A stretch of DNA of 64,000 nucleotides, from contig JAFDZS010000015.1 in assembly GCA_018266775.1 (NCBI GenBank), positions 62,001 to 126,000 of the forward strand, in the 5' to 3' direction. The stretch's first letter is position 1. Every line of letters starts with the position of its first letter. Shown piece by piece: positions 9,775 to 18,575 of the stretch. The position numbers and the translations under genes were made by a program. This DNA comes from Bacteroidota bacterium (GTDB lineage: Bacteria; Bacteroidota; Bacteroidia; Chitinophagales; Chitinophagaceae). The notes beneath the pieces were generated by a model that did no database searches, was not told the origin of the DNA, and saw only the letters and a program-made list of their open reading frames with translations.

Positions 9775-12315
9775 TTATTTAGGATCGAGTATCTTTTTCA
9801 GTCGGTCACTCAAATCCTGTAAATGGAATTTAGTGGCTTTATCCGAAGCAGATATTGCAGCAGCATCAACCATTGATTTTAACTCACGGGCATTACCTTT
9901 CAGGTAAGAAATAATATCGCCTTTTTTAGTATCGATCAATTGTGTGGTACCGCCAAACGAAATGGTAATGGTACCCGGTGATTGTGCAGGAGGGTTAATT
10001 AAAGCACCCAATCTTTCTACATAAGATTTTTGCAGGTTGCGCCTGTACATGTCAATAGGCTTTTTAGTGGTCAATTCAGTGAATACACTTTGCTTCAGAT
10101 CAGTCAACAGATCATTTACGGTGTAAGCATCATTACCCAATTGAGATTCTGCCACCACCAGTTTACCCATAGTGTAAGTACTCAGCATCCTGGCTAAAGC
10201 AGATTCCTGCAAAGACAAAATAGTGGCAGTTGGGTTATTGGCAGTTTTATATACCACATCTTTATTGATCAGCCATGTTGGAGTGGTAAATACCTGTTTG
10301 CTGATAAAATCAAACGCTTCTTTTTGAGTGGCTTTGCTTACAAATTCGTATACATTACCCTGTTGGTTGTTCTTTTTAAGTGTTTCATATATGCCACCAA
10401 AGTTGTAACATACATGCCCGATGTAACGGCGGAATTGTGTAACCAATTCGCCATACATTTCACTTAACCCGCTGTAATCCTCATTAGGCATTTTGGTCCA
10501 GTTAATAAGGTTGGGCAAAATACGCTGCAGGTTCTTAATGCCATAGGCAGATGCTTTCATGGCATTATCGCCAATACATTCGCTCTGGTCACGCGGATCA
10601 TCAGGTTGTCCCTGGCGGCCAAAATAAAAACGTTTGTCGTCAGCTTTTGCTTCAATCCATTTATCCAGGATGGGCACTTCAGCTTCGGCGGTAGCCGCTT
10701 CAGGAATTAGTTTATATCCCCATTCAATAGCCCACTTGTCATAATCGCCAATACGGGGGTAAATGCCTGCGGGCCCAATGTTATCTTCCGGTTGTGCCAC
10801 GTAGTTAAAACGTGCATAATCCATTATGCTGGGCGTATGCCCATTAGCTTCAACCCAGGCTTTGTTACGCAGGTTTTCCACCGGCACGCCTGAAGATGAA
10901 CCAAAGTTATGCGGCAGGCCTAATGTATGGCCAACTTCGTGCGAGGATACAAAGCGGATCAACTGTCCCATAAGTTCATCATCAAATTCCATTTTTTGCG
11001 CCCTTGGGTCAATAGCACCAGCCTGAATCATGTACCACTCGTGCAGCAGTTTCATTACATTATGGAACCAGCCAATATGGCTTTCCATGATCTCACCGCT
11101 GCGGGGGTCAACTTCTGAAGGGCCGTAAGCATTCAGCACGTCAGATGGCTTATATACAATAGCACTGTGGCGGGCATCTTCAAGGCTCCAGGTACTGTCT
11201 TCTTCCTTTGTAGGGGCAACCCTTGCATAAATGGCATTCTTAAATCCGGCTTTTTCAAAAGCCACCTGCCAGTCATTTACACCCTGTATGAGATAGGGCA
11301 CCCATTTTTTGGGGGTTGCAGGATCAATATAATATACAATGGGCTTGGCTGGTTCCACCAATTCACCACGTTTGTATTTTTCCATGTCTTCAGGCTTGGG
11401 TTCCAGTCTCCACCTGGCAATCATATTGATGTCTTTTACACCTTGCGGGTTCATATCAAAGTCGGTGTACCCAGTACTGAAATATCCTACCCGGCCGTCT
11501 TCGTAACGGGGCTTCATAGGCGTTTCGGGAAGCAGCAGCATAGAGCAGTTCATTTCAAGGGTAACGGTTGCCTGGCTGGGTGGGGCAGGTGGCATACCCG
11601 GCATTGGCTGGCCGGCACTTTTTGAAAATGTTTTTACAGTAGTAATTTCAATATTGGTGGGGTAAGGCCTTACACTCACAATATAAGATTTATCCGATTG
11701 GAATGTACCGGCCTGGAAAGCAGATTTCAATGGAGTGGCAAAGCCATAAATTTCATTGTCGGCAGTAATGTTGTCGGTAACATCAATTACAATACCGCCG
11801 CCCAGGCTGTCCGAAGCGTAAGTTTTAACATCATATGCGAGGGCGATAGGCTGCAAATTACTGTTCTCCACAGAGCGGTACATCGGTTTGGTACTGTCTG
11901 GATATACATTGAAAGAAATATTTTTCAGGAAGATTTTATTGTTGGGGCCTTTCTCAAAGCGGATTACATTTTCACCAATTTTATCACCGGCATATCCGTA
12001 GAATCCTTTGTTGGTTTCGATTGATGATTTGGATACCCGGTTAATAACAAGAATATCTCTGCCGAGTAATTTTGGCGGAATTTCAAAGTAGTATTTATCT
12101 TCTACCTTGTGAATGGTAAATAATCCTTTAGTGGTTTTGGCTTTGTCGGTGATAACATCTTTGTAAGGTTTGGGGCCGGGTTTGGCGGCGGCCGGCGGGG
12201 CTCCCGGGCCTCCGTTAGCAGGTACGGCAGGCTTATCCTGCGCCGTCACAAAAACTGCAAACGATTGCGCCAGCAGAGCAAGAAATAACTTCCTGTTGCA
12301 AAACTTGAAATTCAT
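9775..12315 (-). CDS. Secreted zinc-dependent metalloprotease, DUF5117/DUF5118 type
   Basis: This is an exported metalloprotease of the large gluzincin/metzincin-like family common in Bacteroidota. A signal peptide (FLALLAQSFAVFVTAQ) ends near residue 26 and is followed by a proline/alanine-rich linker. The N-terminal part fits the DUF5118 and DUF5117 domains. The catalytic site HEVGHTLGLPHNF lies near residue 460 and gives the HExxHxxGxxH zinc ligands and catalytic glutamate. The C-terminal 300 residues correspond to the DUF4953-like region. The 846-residue length is usual. It is monocistronic and ends in its own terminator. Its substrate is unknown. Confidence 0.9.
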   Translation of the reverse strand: MNFKFCNRKLFLALLAQSFAVFVTAQDKPAVPANGGPGAPPAAAKPGPKPYKDVITDKAKTTKGLFTIHKVEDKYYFEIPPKLLGRDILVINRVSKSSIETNKGFYGYAGDKIGENVIRFEKGPNNKIFLKNISFNVYPDSTKPMYRSVENSNLQPIALAYDVKTYASDSLGGGIVIDVTDNITADNEIYGFATPLKSAFQAGTFQSDKSYIVSVRPYPTNIEITTVKTFSKSAGQPMPGMPPAPPSQATVTLEMNCSMLLLPETPMKPRYEDGRVGYFSTGYTDFDMNPQGVKDINMIARWRLEPKPEDMEKYKRGELVEPAKPIVYYIDPATPKKWVPYLIQGVNDWQVAFEKAGFKNAIYARVAPTKEEDSTWSLEDARHSAIVYKPSDVLNAYGPSEVDPRSGEIMESHIGWFHNVMKLLHEWYMIQAGAIDPRAQKMEFDDELMGQLIRFVSSHEVGHTLGLPHNFGSSSGVPVENLRNKAWVEANGHTPSIMDYARFNYVAQPEDNIGPAGIYPRIGDYDKWAIEWGYKLIPEAATAEAEVPILDKWIEAKADDKRFYFGRQGQPDDPRDQSECIGDNAMKASAYGIKNLQRILPNLINWTKMPNEDYSGLSEMYGELVTQFRRYIGHVCYNFGGIYETLKKNNQQGNVYEFVSKATQKEAFDFISKQVFTTPTWLINKDVVYKTANNPTATILSLQESALARMLSTYTMGKLVVAESQLGNDAYTVNDLLTDLKQSVFTELTTKKPIDMYRRNLQKSYVERLGALINPPAQSPGTITISFGGTTQLIDTKKGDIISYLKGNARELKSMVDAAAISASDKATKFHLQDLSDRLKKILDPK

Positions 12316-12651
12316 GATGAATGGTTTATGTTGAATGATAAAGATATGTAAACGAAAATATTAAAACCAATTTAAAACAGTGGAAATAATGGATAAGTGG
12401 TAAACGAAATGCCCGCCAGTGCTGGGTTTCATTTTATGTAAAAAATATATTCCTGCATCATCATTAAAAAATTAAAAAAAAAATAACGCCGGGTTGTTGC
12501 TTTCGAATATTTTATTAACTTGTGTGCTCCACTTTTAAAAATGTGTATAAAAATTGATTGTTTGATTATATTTTTTAGTAGAATTGTGCAGTCAAAACTT
12601 AACAAATTAAAAATCAAAATTAACTTTTTCACTAACTAAAAATTGAATGTC
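12316..12651. other. AT-rich divergent intergenic region upstream of exbB
   Basis: This 336-base region separates the divergently read metalloprotease and exbB genes, so it should hold promoters for both. It is very AT-rich with several A and T runs (for example 12466-12484). A weak TAnnTTTG-like element (TAGAATTG at 12579-12586) lies about 65 bases before exbB, and a TATCTTTA on the minus strand lies about 28 bases before the protease start. I see no gene in it. Confidence 0.4.
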
Positions 12652-13503
12652 ATGGCAGTAACGAATCCATCAGCGAAACCAGCAACAGCAGTGCAGGTAA
12701 AAAAATCGAGTAATGCAATTTCTTATTTAGCACCAATAATCTGCATTGTAGTAGGTTACGTGGTTTGGAGGTTTGTATTGGGCAATCCCTCAGGATTTGA
12801 TAAGTTAAAAGAACCAGGATGGTTCTGGCCAACTTATGAAGGTCCTAAAAATGCACTGAACAAAATGTACCTCGGTGGTATCATCGTGCCAATCCTTATT
12901 GGTTGTTTTTTAACTGTTGTAACATTCTGTGTTGAACGTTTGCTTACTATCTTAAAAGCATCCGGTACATCCAGCAATGCAGATTTCATCCGCAAAGTGC
13001 AGTACCACCTGGCCAATAAAAATGTTGACGCTGCTATTGCAGAATGCGACAAACAAAAAGGTAGTGTGGGTAATGTAATGAAAGCTGGTTTACACCGCTA
13101 CAAAGAAATGACCACTAATACTGAATTAAGCACCGATCAAAAAGTAATGGCCATTCAGAAAGAAGTGGAAGAAGCCACATCACTGGAACTGCCTATGCTG
13201 GAAAAAAACCTCGTGTTCCTTTCCACTATCGCATCAGTAGCTACCCTGTTAGGGCTGTTAGGTACGGTGTTGGGTATGATCCGTTCATTCTCTAACCTGG
13301 GCGAACAAGGTGGTGGCGATGCTGCACGTGAACTGTCTGTAGGTATCTCAGAAGCGTTGTATAATACCGCCCTGGGTATCGGTACATCAGCAATCTCTAT
13401 CATTATGTATAACATCTTTACTACAAAAATTGATGGTATTACTTATGGTATTGATGAATCAGGATTTACGCTGACTCAAAGTTTTGCTTCCCTGTACAAA
13501 TAA
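12652..13503 (+). CDS. exbB: MotA/TolQ/ExbB proton channel protein
   Basis: ExbB forms the proton channel that, with ExbD, energises TonB for outer-membrane transport. The product has an N-terminal membrane helix (ISYLAPIICIVVGYVVWRFV), a long cytoplasmic loop, and two C-terminal helices. These bear the family motif around TIASVATLLGLLGTVLGMIR and SEALYNTALGIGTSAISIIMY. The frame also opens at a TTG (12643), but the ATG at 12652 (reading MAVTNPS) is the more likely start. It heads an exbB-exbD-exbD-tonB cluster with short spacers and is probably the first gene of that operon. Confidence 0.93.
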   Translation: MAVTNPSAKPATAVQVKKSSNAISYLAPIICIVVGYVVWRFVLGNPSGFDKLKEPGWFWPTYEGPKNALNKMYLGGIIVPILIGCFLTVVTFCVERLLTILKASGTSSNADFIRKVQYHLANKNVDAAIAECDKQKGSVGNVMKAGLHRYKEMTTNTELSTDQKVMAIQKEVEEATSLELPMLEKNLVFLSTIASVATLLGLLGTVLGMIRSFSNLGEQGGGDAARELSVGISEALYNTALGIGTSAISIIMYNIFTTKIDGITYGIDESGFTLTQSFASLYK

Positions 13504-13560
13504 TAATTTGTGGAAGAAAAGCAATTTTGAATCTAAACAGTAAATCAAAAAAATTAAATC

Positions 13561-14214
13561 ATGCCAAAAGTTAAAATACCACGCAAAAGCACCACGATAG
13601 ACATGACGGCTATGTGCGATGTTGCGTTTTTGCTGTTATCTTTCTTTATCCTGGCAACCAAACAAAAGCCACCCGAGGCGATCACTGTGCAAACGCCCAG
13701 TTCGATCAGTACTGAAGTGGCAAAGGAAAAAGCCATCCTGGTAACTTTAAATAAAGAAGGCCGGGTGTTCCTGATGTTGGGGGATAAAACGAAAAAGGAC
13801 GAAATCCTGGATGAGATTAACACATTTAAGCAACTGAACCTTAGCCCTGCAGAAATGACGAAATTAAAAGCTGCAGAATATATTGGTACTTCGTTTGCCC
13901 AGCTGAAATCTGCACTTGATAATGATATCAAAGCAGACCAGATGTCGGGAATTCCAAGCGATTCCACCAATAATGAATTGAAAGACTGGATGAGGGTTGT
14001 AAACAATGCTTACATCGGCACTAAAAAATCAGATTTTGAATTGCTGGTAAAAGGTGATAACCTCGCCAAATATCCCGCTTTCAAAAACATTATCGATGCA
14101 TTCCAGTCTAATGACTTGCTGAGGTTTAAACTGGTAACTAATCCGGAAGACTTGCCTCACGGTTCTGAATATTACATCAATCATGTGTTGAATAAAACAG
14201 ATGAAAAAGAGTAG
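13561..14214 (+). CDS. exbD: ExbD/TolR biopolymer transport protein (first copy)
   Basis: ExbD is the partner of ExbB and has one N-terminal membrane helix and a periplasmic domain. The product starts MPKVKIPRKSTTIDMTAMCD, with the helix AFLLLSFFILATKQKPPEA after it. This is the family pattern of a basic N-terminus, a conserved aspartate (DMTAMCDVAFLLLSFF) that carries protons, and then the periplasmic part. At 217 residues it is longer than the later copies, with an insert in the middle of the periplasmic domain. It starts 57 bases after exbB. Confidence 0.92.
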   Translation: MPKVKIPRKSTTIDMTAMCDVAFLLLSFFILATKQKPPEAITVQTPSSISTEVAKEKAILVTLNKEGRVFLMLGDKTKKDEILDEINTFKQLNLSPAEMTKLKAAEYIGTSFAQLKSALDNDIKADQMSGIPSDSTNNELKDWMRVVNNAYIGTKKSDFELLVKGDNLAKYPAFKNIIDAFQSNDLLRFKLVTNPEDLPHGSEYYINHVLNKTDEKE

Positions 14215-14256
14215 TTGTAATTAACAAAATAATTAAATCAATAAAATAATTGTACC

Positions 14257-14799
14257 ATGGCAGAAATGGATACCTCGTCGGGTGGTGGTCATAAAAAAGG
14301 CCCCGGCGTCAAAAAGCCAACAAAAAAATCTACCCGTGTAGACCTTACTCCAATGGTGGATTTGGGTTTCCTGCTGATTACATTCTTTGTATTTACCACA
14401 ACTATGCAGCAACCAACTGCAATGAAAATGGCAGTGCCAAAGGATAACCAGGATAATAAGACGGAAGTAAAACAATCAGGAGCCATGACCATCCTGTTGG
14501 GTAAAGGAGACCAGGTGTACTATTACTATGGTCAGCTCACTAACCCAACGGAGCAGTTCAAGGCGACCAACTTCACTAAAATAAGGGCGGAAATTTTAAA
14601 TAAAAAGAAAAGTACCCCTCCCGGTGACCTCATGATTGTAATTAAACCCAATGAAGATGCCACTTTTAAAAACGTGGTGGACATTTTTGACGAAATGACT
14701 ATTAACGATGTAAAAGGCGGACACTTTGCACTGGATAAGATTACACCCGATGAGAATAAACTGGTTCACGTGACCGAACAAAGTAACGGAATTAAATAA
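14257..14799 (+). CDS. exbD: ExbD/TolR biopolymer transport protein (second copy)
   Basis: This second ExbD has a glycine/lysine-rich N-terminal tail (SSGGGHKKGPGVKKPTKKS) in place of the shorter tail of the first copy. The membrane helix follows the conserved VDLTPMVDLGFLLITFFVFTT, which includes the proton-carrying aspartate. The 180-residue product fits the family. It resembles the third copy (15831-16349) more closely than the first, especially in the helix and in the MKMxxPK stretch after it. It lies between the first exbD and tonB. Confidence 0.92.
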   Translation: MAEMDTSSGGGHKKGPGVKKPTKKSTRVDLTPMVDLGFLLITFFVFTTTMQQPTAMKMAVPKDNQDNKTEVKQSGAMTILLGKGDQVYYYYGQLTNPTEQFKATNFTKIRAEILNKKKSTPPGDLMIVIKPNEDATFKNVVDIFDEMTINDVKGGHFALDKITPDENKLVHVTEQSNGIK

Positions 14800-14851
14800 A
14801 GGATTTGTATGGACTTTTGACAGCCATGCATCTCAATAAAAAGTAACTATT

Positions 14852-15679
14852 ATGGAAATCAATAAAATTTTAAGTGCCGACTTCCTGGATATTCTTTTCG
14901 AAGGAAAGAATAAACAGTACGGAGCTTATGATTTGCGTAAAACCTATGCCAGGCGGATGACAAGGGCGTTGCTCATAACACTGGGCGCCTGCCTTTTGAT
15001 CTTCATCAGCAGCTTAGCGTTTAAAGCATTTTCTAAGAAGACTGAAGTACTGGAAGTATCCAAAGATGTTGAATTGGCCTCAGTAAAAAATAACGAGCCG
15101 CCACCGCCACCGCCACCACCACCGCCACCACCGCCACCCACACCGCCACCACCAAAAGTGGAAACGGTTCAGTTTACTCCTCCCAAGATCGTGGAAGATG
15201 AAAAAGTGAAAGAAGAAATTAAGGAAGTAAAAGAAGATGTGAAAATTGACGTAAAATCGCAGGAAGGTGTTAAAGAAGAAGTTGTGGCCAAGCCTGAAGA
15301 AGTGAAAGGTACAGGTGTTGTGGAAGTACCTAAAAAAGAAGATGATGAGAATAAAGTATTTACCAAGGTGGAAGTGGAAGCTGAATTTCCCGGCGGACCA
15401 GCAGCCTGGGCAAATTACCTGAGGAAAAACCTGAACCCTGATGTACCTACAGATAACAATGCACCTGAAGGAACTTATACAGTAATGGTGCGGTTCATTG
15501 TAAGTAAAGATGGTAGCCTGAGTGACATCAGTTGCGAGCAGGATCCTGGTTATGGCACATGTGCAGAAGCAATGAGGGTATTGAAAAAAACCAAGAACTG
15601 GACACCCGCTATTCAGAACGGGCGTAATGTAAATGCATACCGCCGTCAGCCCATCACATTTGTGGTAGCTGCGCAATAA
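14852..15679 (+). CDS. tonB: TonB-family energy transducer with polyproline linker
   Basis: TonB spans the periplasm and passes proton-motive energy to outer-membrane receptors. The 275-residue product has a short cytoplasmic N-terminus ending in KTYARR and one membrane helix near residues 38-58. A run of about 19 nearly unbroken prolines follows, then an acidic/lysine-rich linker, and a C-terminal TonB domain of about 90 residues. That domain contains the YTVMVRFIVSKDGSL pattern and ends in PITFVVAAQ. The polyproline is encoded by near-perfect CCGCCA repeats (about 15097-15154). It is followed by a strong terminator, which closes the exbB-exbD-exbD-tonB operon. Confidence 0.93.
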   Translation: MEINKILSADFLDILFEGKNKQYGAYDLRKTYARRMTRALLITLGACLLIFISSLAFKAFSKKTEVLEVSKDVELASVKNNEPPPPPPPPPPPPPPTPPPPKVETVQFTPPKIVEDEKVKEEIKEVKEDVKIDVKSQEGVKEEVVAKPEEVKGTGVVEVPKKEDDENKVFTKVEVEAEFPGGPAAWANYLRKNLNPDVPTDNNAPEGTYTVMVRFIVSKDGSLSDISCEQDPGYGTCAEAMRVLKKTKNWTPAIQNGRNVNAYRRQPITFVVAAQ

Positions 15680-15701
15680 AAATCAGTTTAAACGTATAGT
15701 T

Positions 15702-15729
15702 AATCCCTCCGGAAACGGAGGGATTTTTT
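15702..15729 (+). terminator. Rho-independent terminator after tonB
   Basis: The arms AATCCCTCC and GGAGGGATT form a perfect 9-bp stem closed by a GAAA-like loop (GGAAAC), followed by a run of T residues. It lies 22 bases after the tonB stop and separates the operon from the third exbD. Confidence 0.9.
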
Positions 15730-15830
15730 TATTCCTGATGGTTAATAACAATTAAGTATACACGAAATAAAATTCAAACGCTGCAGTATGGAAAAACGCT
15801 GCCAGGTTGTCTAATTAGCAAACTACAACT

Positions 15831-16349
15831 ATGGCCGAAATCAATAACGCATCAACAACAAACCGGCATAAGACCGGTAAGCAATGCACTAAAAAAAGTA
15901 CAAAGGTTGACCTTACCCCAATGGTTGACCTTGGTTTTTTGCTGATTACCTTTTTTGTTTTTACCACCGCAATGACCAGGCCCGCAGCAATGAAAATGGT
16001 AATGCCGAAAGCCGACGGCCCATCCAGCGATATAGCAAGATCGAAAGTGTTAACAGTAATACCCGCTCATGACAACCGGGTATATTACTACGCAGGGGAA
16101 CTGAATAGCGGGCAAAAACCACAACTTACCAACAATGGAACTGCAGGCATCCGGTCAATCATCCTTGCAAAGAAGAAGGCGGTTATAGCCCAATTTGGTA
16201 AAGATGAAATGAAACTCATCATCAAACCCGCAGATGATTGTAATTATAAAAATTTCGTGGGTATCCTGGACGAAGTTGCTATTGATGATGTAAAATTGTA
16301 TTTTCTCGACCAGCTTACTGCCAGAGAAAAGCTCTTGATCAAAGAGTAG
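15831..16349 (+). CDS. exbD: ExbD/TolR biopolymer transport protein (third copy, after the terminator)
   Basis: The 172-residue product has the same layout as the second copy: a lysine-rich tail, then VDLTPMVDLGFLLITFFVFTT and a periplasmic domain with the sequence LIIKPADDCNYKNFVGILDE. The conserved proton-carrying aspartate is present. The gene is placed beyond the tonB terminator and so is not on the same transcript unless there is readthrough. It may be a later duplicate with its own control. It ends a few dozen bases before mnmE. Confidence 0.9.
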   Translation: MAEINNASTTNRHKTGKQCTKKSTKVDLTPMVDLGFLLITFFVFTTAMTRPAAMKMVMPKADGPSSDIARSKVLTVIPAHDNRVYYYAGELNSGQKPQLTNNGTAGIRSIILAKKKAVIAQFGKDEMKLIIKPADDCNYKNFVGILDEVAIDDVKLYFLDQLTAREKLLIKE

Positions 16350-16394
16350 CGGTGGGTGCTGTTCGGGCTATTTTCAAATGCAATGGTTTGCCGC

Positions 16395-16402
16395 TATCTT
16401 TG
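16395..16402 (+). promoter_or_regulatory. Bacteroidota -7 element before mnmE
   Basis: The sequence TATCTTTG fits the TAnnTTTG consensus exactly and ends 4 bases before the mnmE ATG pair at 16407. Transcription would then begin at or just before the start codon, giving a leaderless or near-leaderless message. No convincing -33 TTTG is seen at the usual spacing. Confidence 0.4.
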
Positions 16403-16406
16403 CGGC

Positions 16407-17789
16407 ATGATGCAAAAGCTTTCCGGTTGGGATGATACCATCGTTGCCATTGCCACACCGCATGGCCCCGGAGCCATTGGAGTCATCAGGTTAAGTGGCA
16501 GTAAGGCCATCAGCATCGTTAATACGCTTTTCCCTTCCAAAAACCTTGAGCAGCAGCCAACACATACGCTTCATGTAGGGGGGATAAAAGAAGACGGTAA
16601 GCTGGTTGACGAAGTGGTGGTGGGCTTATTCAAAAATCCTAAAAGTTATACAGGCGAAGATGTTGTGGAAATAAGCTGCCACGGCAGCGCATTTGTTCTG
16701 CAGCAGGTGATGCAGGCATGCATGCGCAAAGGGGCAAGGCTGGCCCGTGCAGGCGAATTTACCCAACGGGCTTTTTTAAATGGCAAGCTCGACCTTACAC
16801 AGGCAGAGGCTGTTGCTGACCTGATTGCGAGCAACACCACAGCATCCCAGCAGGCAGCGTTGCATAATATACGCGGGGGTTTCAGTAATATATTAAAAAA
16901 GTTAAGAGAGGAATTGCTGCAGTTCTCTGCATTGATTGAACTGGAACTGGACTTCAGCCAGGAAGATGTGGAGTTTGCAGACCGTACAAGATTATACGAG
17001 CTGGTAAATAATGCCGGAAAAGTAACGGACGATCTGTTGCAATCATTTCAGTTGGGTAATGTTATTAAGAACGGCGTTAGCGTGGCGATTGTGGGTAAGC
17101 CCAATGCCGGTAAGTCTACTTTACTGAATACGCTTTTAAACGAAAACAGGGCGATAGTAAGCGATATTGCAGGCACTACAAGAGATACAATTGAAGAAGT
17201 GCTGAATATTGACGGTATATTGTTCAGGTTGATTGATACAGCCGGCATAAGAGAGCACAGCAATGATGTGATAGAACTGATAGGTATTGAAAAAAGTTAT
17301 GAGAAGATCACGGCATCTGACGAAGTATTGTACATCTTCGATGTAAATACAGAAACACCCGGTGAATTGCAGGCCGCTGCAGCATTGATAGCAGAAAAGA
17401 ATAAACACTGTATCCTCGTCGGAAACAAGGCAGATATTTTGGGTACAGCGGCTGCATCAACAAAATTTGCCGGAGCACCGGTGTTGTTTATTTCTGCAAA
17501 AGAAAAAGAACATATCCACTTGCTGAAACAACAACTGGTGAACAATATCATTAAAGAAAAAGTGCACACAGAAAATACTGTGGTTACCAATGCACGGCAT
17601 TATGAAGCGCTTCAACAGGTACAACAATCGTTAACAGCAATCAAAAATGGTATGGATAATCATTTACCCGGCGACCTGCTGGCGCTTGACATCAGGATGT
17701 GCCTGCATTATATTTCTGAAATCACCGGAGATATTACCAACGAAAATGTACTGGATTTGATCTTTGGCCAGTTTTGTATAGGAAAGTAA
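16407..17789 (+). CDS. mnmE: tRNA modification GTPase MnmE
   Basis: MnmE, with MnmG, installs carboxymethylaminomethyl groups on wobble uridines of several tRNAs. The N-terminal tetrahydrofolate-binding domain starts DDTIVAIATPHGPGAIGVIR. The inserted G domain has GKPNAGKST (P-loop, about residue 230), DIAGTTRDT, DTAGIRE and GNKAD. The protein ends in FCIGK, the conserved C-terminal CxGK box whose cysteine matters for catalysis. The frame is open upstream from a CTG, but homologues begin near the double ATG at 16407/16410, so one of those is the start. Confidence 0.96.
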   Translation: MMQKLSGWDDTIVAIATPHGPGAIGVIRLSGSKAISIVNTLFPSKNLEQQPTHTLHVGGIKEDGKLVDEVVVGLFKNPKSYTGEDVVEISCHGSAFVLQQVMQACMRKGARLARAGEFTQRAFLNGKLDLTQAEAVADLIASNTTASQQAALHNIRGGFSNILKKLREELLQFSALIELELDFSQEDVEFADRTRLYELVNNAGKVTDDLLQSFQLGNVIKNGVSVAIVGKPNAGKSTLLNTLLNENRAIVSDIAGTTRDTIEEVLNIDGILFRLIDTAGIREHSNDVIELIGIEKSYEKITASDEVLYIFDVNTETPGELQAAAALIAEKNKHCILVGNKADILGTAAASTKFAGAPVLFISAKEKEHIHLLKQQLVNNIIKEKVHTENTVVTNARHYEALQQVQQSLTAIKNGMDNHLPGDLLALDIRMCLHYISEITGDITNENVLDLIFGQFCIGK

Positions 17790-17805
17790 AACACAAACCT
17801 TATCC

Positions 17806-18546
17806 ATGCCCTTCACATTTTCTCACCCCGCAATAGTATTACCTTTTTCAAAGGAGAAACGTATATCGCTGACAGGGCTGATAGCAGGAAGTGTTGTGCC
17901 CGATATGGAGTTTCTTTTGCGGTTAAAAGAAACGAACAATTTTGCGCATGACTGGCCCTGGGTATTGGTATTTAATGTGCCATTAGCATTGTTGTTAACA
18001 TTCCTCTATCATTACATCATCCGCGATCCACTAATAGCAAATTCGCCCAAATGGTTCCGGGAACGGTTAACCGCATTTACCAATTTTGACTGGAAAGAAT
18101 GTTGCAGTACCCGTTTTCTGCAAGTGCTTATATCAATAGTTATTGGTATTGCATCGCATATTTTCCTGGATGCGATGACACATAATAAAGGCGCCATTAC
18201 ACGCCTGGCCAACTTTTTTTATTATGATGTTTATTTTGGTAAACACAAATTGCCGGTGTATGATATTTTACAGTTTGCCGGTTCGTTGATTGGCGCAATA
18301 TATATCTTATGGTTTATCTCCCGCCTGAAACCTGTAAAAGCAGCTCAACCTGCATCTTTATTTTTTTACTGGTTAACAGTTTTGGGTTTCTTCCTGCTCA
18401 TTCTGCTGGTGCGCTTCTATCTGTATTTTAAAGGGCAGAGCATTGAAGATGTTATTATTGCCATCGTAGGCGCCGTAGTGTACAGTATTATAGCCGCCTC
18501 AGCAATTAGTGCAGCAGGCAGAAATAAAAAATCCCTCCGTATGTAG
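17806..18546 (+). CDS. DUF4184 family membrane protein
   Basis: The 246-residue product starts MPFTFSHPAIVLPF, the usual opening of DUF4184 proteins, which keep a conserved histidine in this first segment. It has about five membrane helices and a second conserved histidine region (IGIASHIFLDAMTHNKG). The pattern fits a membrane metal-dependent hydrolase fold, but no function has been shown that I know of. It follows mnmE by 16 bases and may share its transcript. The last codons overlap the terminator hairpin of the convergent helicase gene. Confidence 0.8.
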   Translation: MPFTFSHPAIVLPFSKEKRISLTGLIAGSVVPDMEFLLRLKETNNFAHDWPWVLVFNVPLALLLTFLYHYIIRDPLIANSPKWFRERLTAFTNFDWKECCSTRFLQVLISIVIGIASHIFLDAMTHNKGAITRLANFFYYDVYFGKHKLPVYDILQFAGSLIGAIYILWFISRLKPVKAAQPASLFFYWLTVLGFFLLILLVRFYLYFKGQSIEDVIIAIVGAVVYSIIAASAISAAGRNKKSLRM

Positions 18547-18554
18547 GGAGGGAT
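18526..18554 (-). terminator. Rho-independent terminator of the DEAD-box helicase gene
   Basis: The arms ATCCCTCC (18531-18538) and GGAGGGAT (18547-18554) form a perfect 8-bp stem. On the minus strand the stem is followed by TTTTTATTT (18526-18530 and beyond). It ends the helicase message 22 bases past the helicase stop and overlaps the stop codon of the convergent DUF4184 gene. Confidence 0.85.
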
Positions 18555-18575
18555 GTTACAATGTTACTGTCTTTA

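Noticed and set aside
15091..15160. Short tandem repeats that could suggest a CRISPR-like array
   Set aside because: They are a 6-base codon repeat inside tonB with no spacers. No CRISPR array was seen anywhere in the window.
15080..15676. 198-residue minus-strand frame rich in Phe, His and Trp opposite tonB
   Set aside because: It is the antisense shadow of the repetitive tonB sequence; composition is abnormal and it has no start context.
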